From the NCBI RefSeq assembly GCF_030406665.1, contig NZ_CP129121.1, forward strand, positions 3,499,218 through 3,563,217: a stretch of DNA of 64,000 bases, written 5' to 3'. The stretch is from Halomonas halophila. GTDB taxonomy: Bacteria > Pseudomonadota > Gammaproteobacteria > Pseudomonadales > Halomonadaceae. The position numbers and the translations under genes are program-made. Of the stretch, positions 50,104-57,926 are shown one piece after another (positions within the stretch are counted from its first letter, which is position 1; the number at the start of each line of letters is the position of its first letter). Under the pieces are notes generated by a model. The model was not told the origin of the DNA, made no database searches, and worked only from the letters and a program-made list of their open reading frames with translations.

Positions 50104-50490
50104 ATGAAAGGTTCAGTGCAGTGGCTCGCCGCGGGTGCCATCATATTGTCTGCCGGCATGGCGTCGAGCCTGCAGGCCGACGATGCCCGAATGACCGACG
50201 GCTTCGGGTCGATGCAGGAAGTCTCGACGGATGTTCTGGAGCAGGCACGGGGTCGAGACGTCAACGTGCATCTCGACCAGGTAACGGTTCAGAGCATTCA
50301 GGACATGCAAGCCATCAGCGCCGGATCGAGCTTCAAGGTGGTCAACGGCGACATGGTGACAGGCAATATCACCTTCGAAGGCGGTTCGATGGGCCATTAC
50401 AGCGGTACCGGCATCTTCAACAACGTGACCGGGAATGCCAATGCGATCAACAACGCCATCGGTATCAGTGTCTATATCGCCAACCCATGA
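50104..50490 (+). CDS. Small secreted protein with Asn-rich C-terminus (candidate minor subunit)
   Basis: 128 aa, ATG with GGAGG seven nt upstream. Signal peptide of about 25 residues (ends LQA|DDA). Residues 40-51 (VSTDVLEQARGR) resemble a C39 double-glycine-type processing site. The C-terminal third (about 90-128: GTGIFNNVTGNANAINNAIG then SVYIANP) is Asn-rich and beta-prone, like the special segments of the glycine-rich protein. It lies between that gene and the C39 peptidase gene, so a minor or nucleating subunit (compare FapB) is a reasonable guess. No family recognised. Confidence 0.75.
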   Translation: MKGSVQWLAAGAIILSAGMASSLQADDARMTDGFGSMQEVSTDVLEQARGRDVNVHLDQVTVQSIQDMQAISAGSSFKVVNGDMVTGNITFEGGSMGHYSGTGIFNNVTGNANAINNAIGISVYIANP

Positions 50491-50542
50491 ACGACACCCC
50501 AAACGGTGGTAATAGTGCCGTTCGGTGTCAGGGGGCTCGATC

Positions 50543-51256
50543 ATGCGTAAGCAGCTGAAAGGCGCTGCCCTGTTCGTCGTCATGATGCTGTCGGCGTCCG
50601 AGTCGTTCATTCCGCCTGCCGAGGCGGGAACGGTGAGAATTTCCAATCCCTTCGGCCACTTCGAGGTCGAAGCCAAGAGTCTGGCGGAGCTCAGCTGGGA
50701 AGGTGTCGTGCGCCAGCAGTATGACTACAGCTGTGGATCCGCGGCCGTTGCCACCCTGATGACCTACCACTATGACCGCCCCACCACCGAGGGCGAGGTC
50801 TTCGAGGCCATGATCCGTCGTGGAGATCGTGAGCAGATCGAGACCTACGGCTTCTCCATGCTGGACATGAAGCGCTTCCTGGATGACAGGGGGCTCAATG
50901 CCGATGGCTTCGAGATCGCATTGGATGACTTTATCCGCATCGGCGTTCCGGCCATTACGCTGGTCAATACCGGGGGGTACAAGCACTTCGTGGTCGTCAA
51001 GGGAATGGATGCCGACAACGTGCTGGTGGGCGATCCGGCAGCCGGAACGGTCGTGGTGCCCAAGGATATCTTCGAGACGTTATGGAGCAACAAGGTGCTC
51101 GGTGTACGCAACGAAATCGAGGTGGCACGAGCGAACTTCAACAGTGAACGGGACTGGCGCGTGCGGCCCCCCTCGCCGATCGAGTCAGGGGTTCAGCGCA
51201 CCAGCGTGGGATCGTATCTGCTGACACTGCCGGGCGCCAACGAGCTGGGTAGGTGA
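50543..51256 (+). CDS. Secreted C39 family cysteine peptidase (FapD-like)
   Basis: 237 aa. ATG at 50543 behind a GGGGG stretch. A signal peptide or anchor of about 28 residues (ends PAEA|G) predicts a periplasmic enzyme. The papain-like C39 catalytic set is complete: Gln58 and Cys64 in VRQQYDYSCGSAA, His148 in GGYKHFVVVKG, Asp164 in VGDPAAG. C39 domains normally cut double-glycine leaders in bacteriocin ABC exporters; free secreted forms such as FapD work in Fap amyloid export. Length equals FapD (about 240). Likely substrates are the neighbouring secreted proteins. Confidence 0.88.
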   Translation: MRKQLKGAALFVVMMLSASESFIPPAEAGTVRISNPFGHFEVEAKSLAELSWEGVVRQQYDYSCGSAAVATLMTYHYDRPTTEGEVFEAMIRRGDREQIETYGFSMLDMKRFLDDRGLNADGFEIALDDFIRIGVPAITLVNTGGYKHFVVVKGMDADNVLVGDPAAGTVVVPKDIFETLWSNKVLGVRNEIEVARANFNSERDWRVRPPSPIESGVQRTSVGSYLLTLPGANELGR

Positions 51257-51279
51257 TGATCTCGCAGGAGTGACCAACC

Positions 51280-51942
51280 ATGAGCATGCAGCATGCAGGA
51301 AATGTGATGGGGGGAAGCCGGTGGAGAGGCTGCCGGCGGGGCATCAGCCTCCTGGTAGCGTCGGTTTCTTTGGCGATGGCGTCGGCATCCCCGGCCGCGA
51401 CATCACCGTCCGGCATCCTGTCGGCGGGAACGCACGATATTTACTACCGAGGGGAAGTATTGCCTGAGGAAGGCATGGCAGAGCTTCGTGGCGGCTTTCG
51501 GCTGGCGGGGATGGAACTGAACTTCGGCGCCAAGCTGACCACGGCCATCAATGAACGGGTTCGTTACATCACTCAAGTGGCCTTCGACAATGCCGGCGCC
51601 AGGGTGCTGTCCAGTACGCTGGAGCAGTCGGGCACCGATACCGTGACCCAGGTGGGTGGGCCCGGTGGCGTCGATGCGGCGAGTATCGGCGGCAAGATCG
51701 ACCTCACCGGGCTTTCCGATTTTTCCGGTGTCCTGATGAGCGATGGCAAGGGGGGGATGACGGCGGCGCTGCACAATATCACGCGCGATGCGATCGTCAG
51801 CAGCCTGTCGACGACTGCCAGCGGGCAGAGCATCAGTAACGATATCGACGTCAGCGTGCAGGTCATGAATATCGGCGAGATGCGCTCTTTCCGCCAGCGA
51901 GGTGCGATTCTCAACTCGCTGCAGGGGATTCTTCCCCGCTGA
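51280..51942 (+). CDS. Secreted protein of unknown family with a C39-like site
   Basis: 220 aa, ATG with AGGAG nine nt upstream. Signal peptide of about 40 residues with a basic N-region (ends SPAA|TSP). Residues 61-72 (LPEEGMAELRGG) match the double-glycine leader pattern L-x3-x-(L/M)-x2-(L/I)-x-G-G well, and FRLAGMELNFGAKLTTAINE follows. The rest is beta-rich without cysteines or known motif, with SNDIDVSVQVMNIG near residue 190. Last gene of the plus-strand cluster, closed by a terminator. FapE is the positional counterpart, but I cannot show homology. Confidence 0.72.
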   Translation: MSMQHAGNVMGGSRWRGCRRGISLLVASVSLAMASASPAATSPSGILSAGTHDIYYRGEVLPEEGMAELRGGFRLAGMELNFGAKLTTAINERVRYITQVAFDNAGARVLSSTLEQSGTDTVTQVGGPGGVDAASIGGKIDLTGLSDFSGVLMSDGKGGMTAALHNITRDAIVSSLSTTASGQSISNDIDVSVQVMNIGEMRSFRQRGAILNSLQGILPR

Positions 51943-51963
51943 TTGATAGAACGATACACAAAC

Positions 51964-51990
51964 AAGGCTGCCCGCTCGGGCAGCCTTTTC
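51964..51990 (+). terminator. Terminator of the glycine-rich/C39 gene cluster
   Basis: Ten-bp stem AAGGCTGCCC/GGGCAGCCTT with GCTC loop followed by TTTTC. It closes the plus-strand cluster 20 bp after the last stop. Confidence 0.9.
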
Positions 51991-51997
51991 TCGTTAG

Positions 51998-52165
51998 GCA
52001 ATGTCTGAAAACTGTCTGCGCTCGGCTATACGGCGTTAAAAATCAGCTCGGGCGCGAGTCCGATCAAAATGCTTATTTACAGCTCGTAAACTCCGCTTTT
52101 TCACTGATTTTTGCCTTGTCTATCCTTCGCTCGTCGACTTTTCGGATAAAGCCTAGTCATCGTTT
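51998..52165. repeat. Large imperfect palindromic intergenic element
   Basis: The segment carries an inner inverted repeat (GGCGTTAAAAATCAG at 52032-52046 against CTGATTTTTGCC at 52105-52116) and weak outer ends AATGTCT / AGACATT. The spacer has further partial complementarity (CTCGTAAACTCCGC). It resembles dispersed palindromic elements often found between gammaproteobacterial genes, and it may also terminate the outer-membrane protein gene. Only one copy was recognised in this window. Confidence 0.5.
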
Positions 52166-52166
52166 G

Positions 52167-53243
52167 TCAGAAGACATTCAGCCCGAAGGGAGTCCGCAGG
52201 GTGAGGGTGGTATCCGGGGCGTCTTCCGTCACGCCGAATTCCAGCCCCAGGTTGAACACCGAATCGTCGGACATTTGGTAGGACCAGCCGAGCAGCATGG
52301 AGCCCACGTTCAGCGAGCGGCCGCTTTGGGTGACGGTACTGCCGGTATCCGGATTGACGAAGGTGGTATCGGTCTCCTGGATGAAATCGTTCTTGTAGCC
52401 CAGCGTGAAGGAGGACCGAGGATTGATCGAGTACGACATGCCGAGGCTCATGCGTACGGCATCCCCCGGATCGACCTCCTTGACTCTGACCCCACCGATC
52501 GTTTCGTTGACATCGTCCTCGAGGTTGAACAGGTAGCCCAGGTTGGCGAAGTAGACCGCCGGTGCGGACGGAAGCAGCACGGTCAGGCTGGGCTCAATCG
52601 AGTGGAAGCCAGAACCGGTGGCCAGTTCCCGCTCAATGCCATTGCTGTCGCGATCGACGTCGAAGGGGCCCGTGCCGGTGGTCGACTTGTAGCGCAGGTT
52701 ACCCACGTAGAAGGGGCCGCCATCGCGGCCGCTGTTGATCTGATAGTGGGCGGCCAGCTCGATATCCCCCAGTCCATCCCCGGACTGGCTTCTATCGAGA
52801 TCGAAGGGTTCGTTGGCCTCGTTGACGCTGAAGCTTGCCGTATCGTCCCTGTACAAATAGGGCACGCGCAGTTCCAGTTCGAGTCGGTCGGTTACCCCGA
52901 GCCGGCCGGTGACGGAGGTGGTGAAGGTATCGCGATCGATATCCTCGGCGGCCAGCACGCCGATCTGAAGCGTGCTGAGTATCTCGACGCCGCGGAAGGT
53001 CAGCCGATTGACGCTGGCGTGGGAGTACTGGAACTCGGGCTCGATGACGAGACGCCCCTTGGGCGTCAATACGCCACCGATATCGGGAATGGCCTGAATC
53101 TCCGGAGCCTCTTCCGCGGGGGGCGGTCGCTGCCCCACGGGATCGATGGCACCGTCACTGCCCGTCTGGGCCCAGGCATGTCCGACCATGGCGAGTGGTG
53201 CCAGACCACAGGCTAGCGTGAAACCTCTTTGGATCAGTTTCAT
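52167..53243 (-). CDS. Outer-membrane beta-barrel protein (FapF-like transporter)
   Basis: 358 aa. Signal peptide of about 25 residues (ends AWA|QTG), AGGGA seven nt upstream of the ATG. The mature protein starts with a short Pro-rich segment, then PDIGGVLTPKGRLVIEPEFQ and alternating beta-strands to a terminal Phe (TPFGLNVF), the usual outer-membrane barrel ending. The GVLTPKG...YSHASVNR region resembles, from memory, the barrel part of FapF, the Fap amyloid secretion pore; the long FapF N-terminal coiled coil is absent. It is encoded on the opposite strand to the secreted proteins, downstream of the two regulators. Confidence 0.72.
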   Translation of the reverse strand: MKLIQRGFTLACGLAPLAMVGHAWAQTGSDGAIDPVGQRPPPAEEAPEIQAIPDIGGVLTPKGRLVIEPEFQYSHASVNRLTFRGVEILSTLQIGVLAAEDIDRDTFTTSVTGRLGVTDRLELELRVPYLYRDDTASFSVNEANEPFDLDRSQSGDGLGDIELAAHYQINSGRDGGPFYVGNLRYKSTTGTGPFDVDRDSNGIERELATGSGFHSIEPSLTVLLPSAPAVYFANLGYLFNLEDDVNETIGGVRVKEVDPGDAVRMSLGMSYSINPRSSFTLGYKNDFIQETDTTFVNPDTGSTVTQSGRSLNVGSMLLGWSYQMSDDSVFNLGLEFGVTEDAPDTTLTLRTPFGLNVF

Positions 53244-53461
53244 GGCGTTGTCCCTTTTGTCCCTTGTTTCAAGGCCTTGCGCTATCGCGCCCCATGGTTT
53301 TCACACCATCGGGCCTTTTTGAGTGATACTCGTGGAGAGCATAGACCAACCTGTCCTGGTGCTGGGTGGAATCGTGGAGACTCCGGCTAACGTTATTGCA
53401 TCCTTGGACTCCAGCCGGCGAGCGAAAGCGATCAATATGTCTGGCATTGAAGATAGAGGAT

Positions 53462-54892
53462 TTATTTAACTCTCTTGAAATTCAATACGTTAGGTTCTTT
53501 CGAACCTGTTTGTTCGTCGTGATTCGCAATGTCATCCCCCTGGCCTTCACGATGTATCTTGTGCTTTTCCATCAGACGGTAGAGCGTGACTCGGGAAACC
53601 CCCAGCTCTCGTGCGGCGTGCAGAATATTGAAGGAATGGCGTGTCAGAGATGCCATGACGACACCGCGTTCTGCCAAGTCTCTCGCCTCCTCCAGGCTTG
53701 ACGCGTAACGAGAGTCCAGCACTCGACGCTCCAGCCCAAGATCGCTGGGGCGAATCAGTGGATGCTCGCTCATGACCATCGCCCTTCTTACGCGATTGAT
53801 CAGTTCTCGAATGTTGCCCGGCCACTCATAAAGCTGCATGACGGACAGGCTGTCCTTGCTGAACCCGTTGACGATGGAAGATTTTTCCATCGAGAACTTG
53901 TTGAAGAAGTAATGGGCCAGGGTGGCGATGTCATCGCCTCTCTCGCGCAGAGCAGGTACTCGAATCTGAAGGACATTGAGGCGGTGAAAGAGATCTTCCC
54001 TGAATTTTCCTTCGTTCACGGCCTTTTCGAGGTCCACGTGTGTTGCGGCCAGAACACGAACATCGACCTCGATTTCCTTGAGTCCCCCTACCCTCTGGAT
54101 CGTATGGTTTTCCAGAAACCGTAGCAGGTTGACCTGCATGTCCAGGGGGAGGTCGCCGATTTCATCCAGGAACAGCGTGCCACCATCCGTGTTCTCGATG
54201 ATGCCAATCTTTCTCTGTGAAGCACCGGTAAAGGAACCCTTCTCGTGACCGAACAGTTCCGACTGGATGAGATTGCTCGGCAAGGCGCCGCAGTTGATGG
54301 CATTGAAGGGAGACTTCGAGCGAGCGGATGCCCGGTGAATGGCCTTGGCCGCCAGCTCCTTGCCCGTACCGGATTCTCCCTGGATCAGAACGGGGGCATC
54401 GACGGCCCCCACCTTTTGAATGGACCTGAATAGCGTCTTGATGACAGGGCTTTCACCGACCATCTGGCATTCATGTCTGCCTCTGTGGCCACCTTCCTCT
54501 AGAATATCTTTATCCAGATTGATGACCGACAAGAGGTTTTCAAGCGCATGATGGAGCCTCTCCGTATCGACCGGAAGACGATGATAACCAAAGAAGAGAC
54601 GGGCGATACCTTGATGGTGACGAAGGTTATCGAAAATTTCCTGGTGACCGATGGCTATCAGTCTTGTATCAAGCCTGTTGACAGCATTCTCGAATTGCTT
54701 GGCGTCATCGAGATCTTCTTGTGTCAGGACAACGATGCCGACATCATGGCCCGGGAGGTTTTCTGTGAAGGGAATGCTGTCCAGTCTTTCAATATGCGTA
54801 ATATCCCAGCCACACTCTTTCAGCTCCCCGATGAGTTTTTCGCCACCTTCTAAAGGCTTATCAATGAAGAGTAGCTTGTTGTTGGATTTCAT
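53462..54892 (-). CDS. Sigma54 enhancer-binding regulator with degenerate receiver (VpsR/FleQ-like)
   Basis: 476 aa, AGGG seven nt before the ATG. The N-terminal receiver-like domain (1-125) lacks the phospho-acceptor: the strand-3 segment reads DVGIVVLTQED where response regulators have an Asp, so control by phosphorylation is unlikely. AAA+ domain: Walker A GESGTGKE (172-179), sigma54-contact loop GSFTGA (219-224, a GAFTGA variant that keeps Thr), Walker B GGTLFLDEIG. C-terminal Fis-type helix-turn-helix (ARELGVSRVTLYRLMEKH). VpsR and FleQ, with similar layouts, sense cyclic-di-GMP and control biofilm matrix genes. It probably acts at the sigma54 promoter at 48705. Confidence 0.88.
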   Translation of the reverse strand: MKSNNKLLFIDKPLEGGEKLIGELKECGWDITHIERLDSIPFTENLPGHDVGIVVLTQEDLDDAKQFENAVNRLDTRLIAIGHQEIFDNLRHHQGIARLFFGYHRLPVDTERLHHALENLLSVINLDKDILEEGGHRGRHECQMVGESPVIKTLFRSIQKVGAVDAPVLIQGESGTGKELAAKAIHRASARSKSPFNAINCGALPSNLIQSELFGHEKGSFTGASQRKIGIIENTDGGTLFLDEIGDLPLDMQVNLLRFLENHTIQRVGGLKEIEVDVRVLAATHVDLEKAVNEGKFREDLFHRLNVLQIRVPALRERGDDIATLAHYFFNKFSMEKSSIVNGFSKDSLSVMQLYEWPGNIRELINRVRRAMVMSEHPLIRPSDLGLERRVLDSRYASSLEEARDLAERGVVMASLTRHSFNILHAARELGVSRVTLYRLMEKHKIHREGQGDDIANHDEQTGSKEPNVLNFKRVK

Positions 54893-55018
54893 CGCACATC
54901 CCTGATGTTCTATAGAACGATTGGTTGCGAATAAACGGAATTAACCGCTGTTCTGCACGGGCTGAAATCTAGCATTCGGCTCGAGAAAAATTCACATGAA
55001 TTTTCTAGTCTCGATGAC

Positions 55019-55693
55019 CTAGCCGTGATGAGATTTCTGGGGGACCGGAGGGGGAGCGCCGAGGTTATGTCGTGCCCAGTTGACAGCCTGGAGGCGGTTA
55101 TGCACATCGATTTTCTTGAATATATTATAAAGATGTGACTTTACGGTATGTTCGCTGACAAAGAGGCGATCGGCGATTTCCATGTTGGAAGCACCGGATC
55201 CCAGCAGGCCGATGATCTCGAGTTCGCGTTGTGTCAGGCCACAGGCCGGTCGATAGGCGTTGATCTGGTGGCGCCGGTAGAACTCCAGCATTCGGCCCAT
55301 CAGGGAGCGCGACATCCATAGCTGCCCTTCCTGCAGGGTGCGCAGTCCTTTACAGATGAGTGGCAGGCTGTCGTCACGGTAGAAGATTCCCCTGACATGC
55401 ATGCAGGACAATATCTCGACGGCATGGTCCTCATCCCTGAGATTGAAGCTTGCCAGGGAGGCCTCAGGCCGCTCTGCGACATGGGATTGCCAGGCCTGCA
55501 TCGCGGCGTCGTCCATATGGTCGGCATCGAGCAGGATGAGGATTTCCTCATTGTCCGCTTTGAGCTTCCGTGTATTGGAAGGCGACAGGATGGCAACCTG
55601 GCAGTCGAGCTGTTGGCGCAGGTAGTCAGCGAACAGCTGAGACTGGGGCGTGTTTTCGGTGACCAGCTGTATTAGGCGATTATTGTTTTCCAT
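55019..55693 (-). CDS. CsgD-like LuxR family regulator
   Basis: 224 aa with GAGG seven nt before the ATG. The C-terminal LuxR helix-turn-helix (about 150-212: LTQREIEI-like LTQRELEIIGLLGSGASNME, then SEHTVKSHLYNIFKKIDVHN) is very close to CsgD, and the N-terminal half also follows CsgD (HVRGIFYRDDSLPLICKGL and QEGQLWMSRSLM in the CsgD positions HINGVFY and GECYFTQKL). CsgD is the curli and cellulose master regulator. No csg structural genes are present; its likely targets are the neighbouring secreted-protein genes. It precedes the sigma54 regulator in the same direction. Confidence 0.87.
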   Translation of the reverse strand: MENNNRLIQLVTENTPQSQLFADYLRQQLDCQVAILSPSNTRKLKADNEEILILLDADHMDDAAMQAWQSHVAERPEASLASFNLRDEDHAVEILSCMHVRGIFYRDDSLPLICKGLRTLQEGQLWMSRSLMGRMLEFYRRHQINAYRPACGLTQRELEIIGLLGSGASNMEIADRLFVSEHTVKSHLYNIFKKIDVHNRLQAVNWARHNLGAPPPVPQKSHHG

Positions 55694-56067
55694 AGCCTGA
55701 CCTCAATGAAATATCTGACATGCTCGCCCCTTATTCCTTACGAGTAACGGGATCAGAGTAAGGTCTTATCCAGTCTCGTCTTCATTGTAATGGAATGTAA
55801 CTAATAAATAGTTATTAAAATTTTATTTTTTATTACCAGTGAGATATTTCCCCTCTATCAATGGGTTGGAGGCTTTTTGTTTTTCGAGGCCACGTTGTTC
55901 GCCATTTAGTATGAGAAAAATCAGTCTAAAGGATTGACGCTCGCTGGGTTCGCCTATGTTGTTGACTCACGTTCAGGGCGTAGATCGCCTGCGGCCTTCC
56001 TGTTTCATTCGCCTCAGGGGGCGCTTAGAATGCCGCCGCAACGATAGTGACCAATCGAGATGATGAA
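55694..56067. other. AT-rich divergent intergenic region between csgD-like gene and rdgB
   Basis: 374 bp. About 55780-55860 is very AT-rich (runs such as AAATTTTATTTTTTATTA), unlike the surrounding DNA. Such long AT-rich upstream regions are typical of csgD-type promoters bound by nucleoid proteins. I could not place a -10/-35 pair, and I see no gene here. Confidence 0.5.
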
Positions 56068-56676
56068 ATGACGACAACTGTTGTGCTGGCCAGCGGCAAT
56101 GTCGGCAAGCTGCGCGAATTCGGCCAGCTGCTCGCGCCCCTGGGCATGGACGTTCGTCCTCAGTCGGACTTCGACGTGACGGAGGTCGAGGAGACCGGGC
56201 TGACCTTCGTCGAGAACGCCCTGCTCAAGGCCCGGGAAGCCAGCCGTGTCAGCGGCCTGCCGGCGATGGCGGACGACTCGGGGCTGGCGGTGGATGCCCT
56301 GCAGGGGCGCCCCGGCATCTATTCCGCGCGCTTCTCCGGCGAGCCCAAGGATGACGCCCGCAACAACGCCTACCTGCTCGAATCCCTGTCGGACGTGCCG
56401 ACGGTTCAGCGCACGGCCCGCTACTGGTGCGTGCTGGTGCTGCTCCGTCACGCGGAGGACCCGGTGCCGCTGATCGTACAGCAGAGCTGGGACGGCGAGA
56501 TTCTCACCGAGGCTCGCGGCGAAGGTGGCTTCGGCTACGATCCGCTGTTCTGGGTGCCGGAATGCGGCAAGACCGCCGCCGAACTCTCATCCGACGAGAA
56601 GAACCGTCTGAGCCATCGGGGGCGCGCCCTGCAGGCCCTGGTGGCGCAGCTCGACGGCGAGTCATTCTCCTCATGA
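56068..56676 (+). CDS. rdgB: XTP/dITP diphosphatase RdgB
   Basis: 202 aa. Removes non-canonical purine nucleotides (dITP, XTP). ATG at 56068 gives MTTTVVLASGNVGKLREF, with the SGNxxK nucleotide motif (residues 9-14). Other motifs: ETGLTFVENALLKAR, MADDSGLAVDALQGRPGIYSAR (shown in part), GFGYDPLFW. Its stop overlaps the hemW start as ATGA. Confidence 0.97.
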   Translation: MTTTVVLASGNVGKLREFGQLLAPLGMDVRPQSDFDVTEVEETGLTFVENALLKAREASRVSGLPAMADDSGLAVDALQGRPGIYSARFSGEPKDDARNNAYLLESLSDVPTVQRTARYWCVLVLLRHAEDPVPLIVQQSWDGEILTEARGEGGFGYDPLFWVPECGKTAAELSSDEKNRLSHRGRALQALVAQLDGESFSS

Positions 56677-57839
56677 GCCATTCACTGCCGCCCCTGGCGC
56701 TCTATATCCACGTGCCCTGGTGCGTGCGCAAGTGCCCCTACTGCGATTTCAACTCCCACGGTGTCGGGGCCAGAGCCAGCCTGCCCGAGGAGGCCTATCT
56801 GGCGGCGCTGATCGCCGACCTGGACGCCGATCTTCCGCTGGCGGCGGGGCGGGTGCTGGTCAGCATCTTCATCGGCGGCGGCACGCCGAGCCTGATGTCG
56901 GCCGACTTCTACCGCCGTCTGCTCGAGGCGGTTTCATCTCGCCTGCCCTTCGCCGACGATATCGAGATCACCCTGGAGGCCAATCCGGGGACCGTGGAGC
57001 GGGGCCGCTTCGCCGGCTATCGCGCCGCGGGCATCAACCGGCTTTCGATCGGCGTGCAGAGCTTTCAGGACGCGCAGCTGTCCGCGCTGGGCCGCATCCA
57101 CAGCGGTGAAGAGGCCCGACTGGCCGTTGCCGAGGCCCGCGAGGCCGGGTTCGATAACCTCAACCTGGACCTGATGCATGGCCTGCCGGGCCAGACGCCG
57201 GCGCTGGCCCTCGACGACCTGGAACAGGCACTGGCGCTCGCGCCCGAGCACCTGTCCTGGTACCAGCTCACCCTCGAGCCCAACACCGAGTTTCACTCGC
57301 GCCCGCCCGAGCTGCCCGAGGAGGAGGCCCTCTGGGACATCCAGGAGCTCGGGCACGAGCGCCTGGAAGCCGCCGGCTTCGCGCGCTACGAGATTTCCGC
57401 CTATGCCCAGCCAGGCCGCCCGGCGCGCCACAATCTCAACTACTGGCGATTCGGCGACTATCTGGGCATCGGGGCCGGCGCCCATGGCAAGCTGAGCGCT
57501 CACGACGATGACGGCTTTCATGTCGAGCGTCGCTGGAAGACCCGCCAGCCCGAGGCCTACCTGCGACGGCATGATGACCCGCGCGGCTTCGTGGCCGGTC
57601 GCGAGCCGATTTCGCCCGACGAGCTGCCGCTCGAGTTCGCCATGAACGCGCTGCGTCTCGTCGAGGGCGTGCCGCTGTCGACCTGGTCGGCCCATACCGG
57701 CCGGCCGGTGGGTCGGCTGCAGGCAAGTCTCGAAGTGGCGAGGAAAAAAGGACTTCTGGTGGAAGATGGCGAAAGGCTTCAAGCCTCCCCCCAGGGTCTA
57801 TTATTCTTGAATGAGCTGCTGGCCCTGATCGACGCCTGA
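56673..57839 (+). CDS. hemW: Heme chaperone HemW (radical SAM)
   Basis: 388 aa. Radical SAM cluster motif CVRKCPYCDF (Cys at about 18, 22, 25) with HemW-type extra spacing, IGGGTPSLM, SIGVQSFQDAQLSALGRIH (part) and the C-terminal winged-helix-like HemW domain (from about 300). HemW inserts heme into respiratory enzymes; it was formerly misnamed HemN. Translationally coupled to rdgB, as in pseudomonads. Confidence 0.95.
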   Translation: MSHSLPPLALYIHVPWCVRKCPYCDFNSHGVGARASLPEEAYLAALIADLDADLPLAAGRVLVSIFIGGGTPSLMSADFYRRLLEAVSSRLPFADDIEITLEANPGTVERGRFAGYRAAGINRLSIGVQSFQDAQLSALGRIHSGEEARLAVAEAREAGFDNLNLDLMHGLPGQTPALALDDLEQALALAPEHLSWYQLTLEPNTEFHSRPPELPEEEALWDIQELGHERLEAAGFARYEISAYAQPGRPARHNLNYWRFGDYLGIGAGAHGKLSAHDDDGFHVERRWKTRQPEAYLRRHDDPRGFVAGREPISPDELPLEFAMNALRLVEGVPLSTWSAHTGRPVGRLQASLEVARKKGLLVEDGERLQASPQGLLFLNELLALIDA

Positions 57840-57926
57840 AGAGAAGGCCCTGGTGAATACCTTGGTAACCTGGGAAAGAGAGGGGCCGGCCGGAATGCCA
57901 TTCGTCAACACGGAGTCGACGACGCT

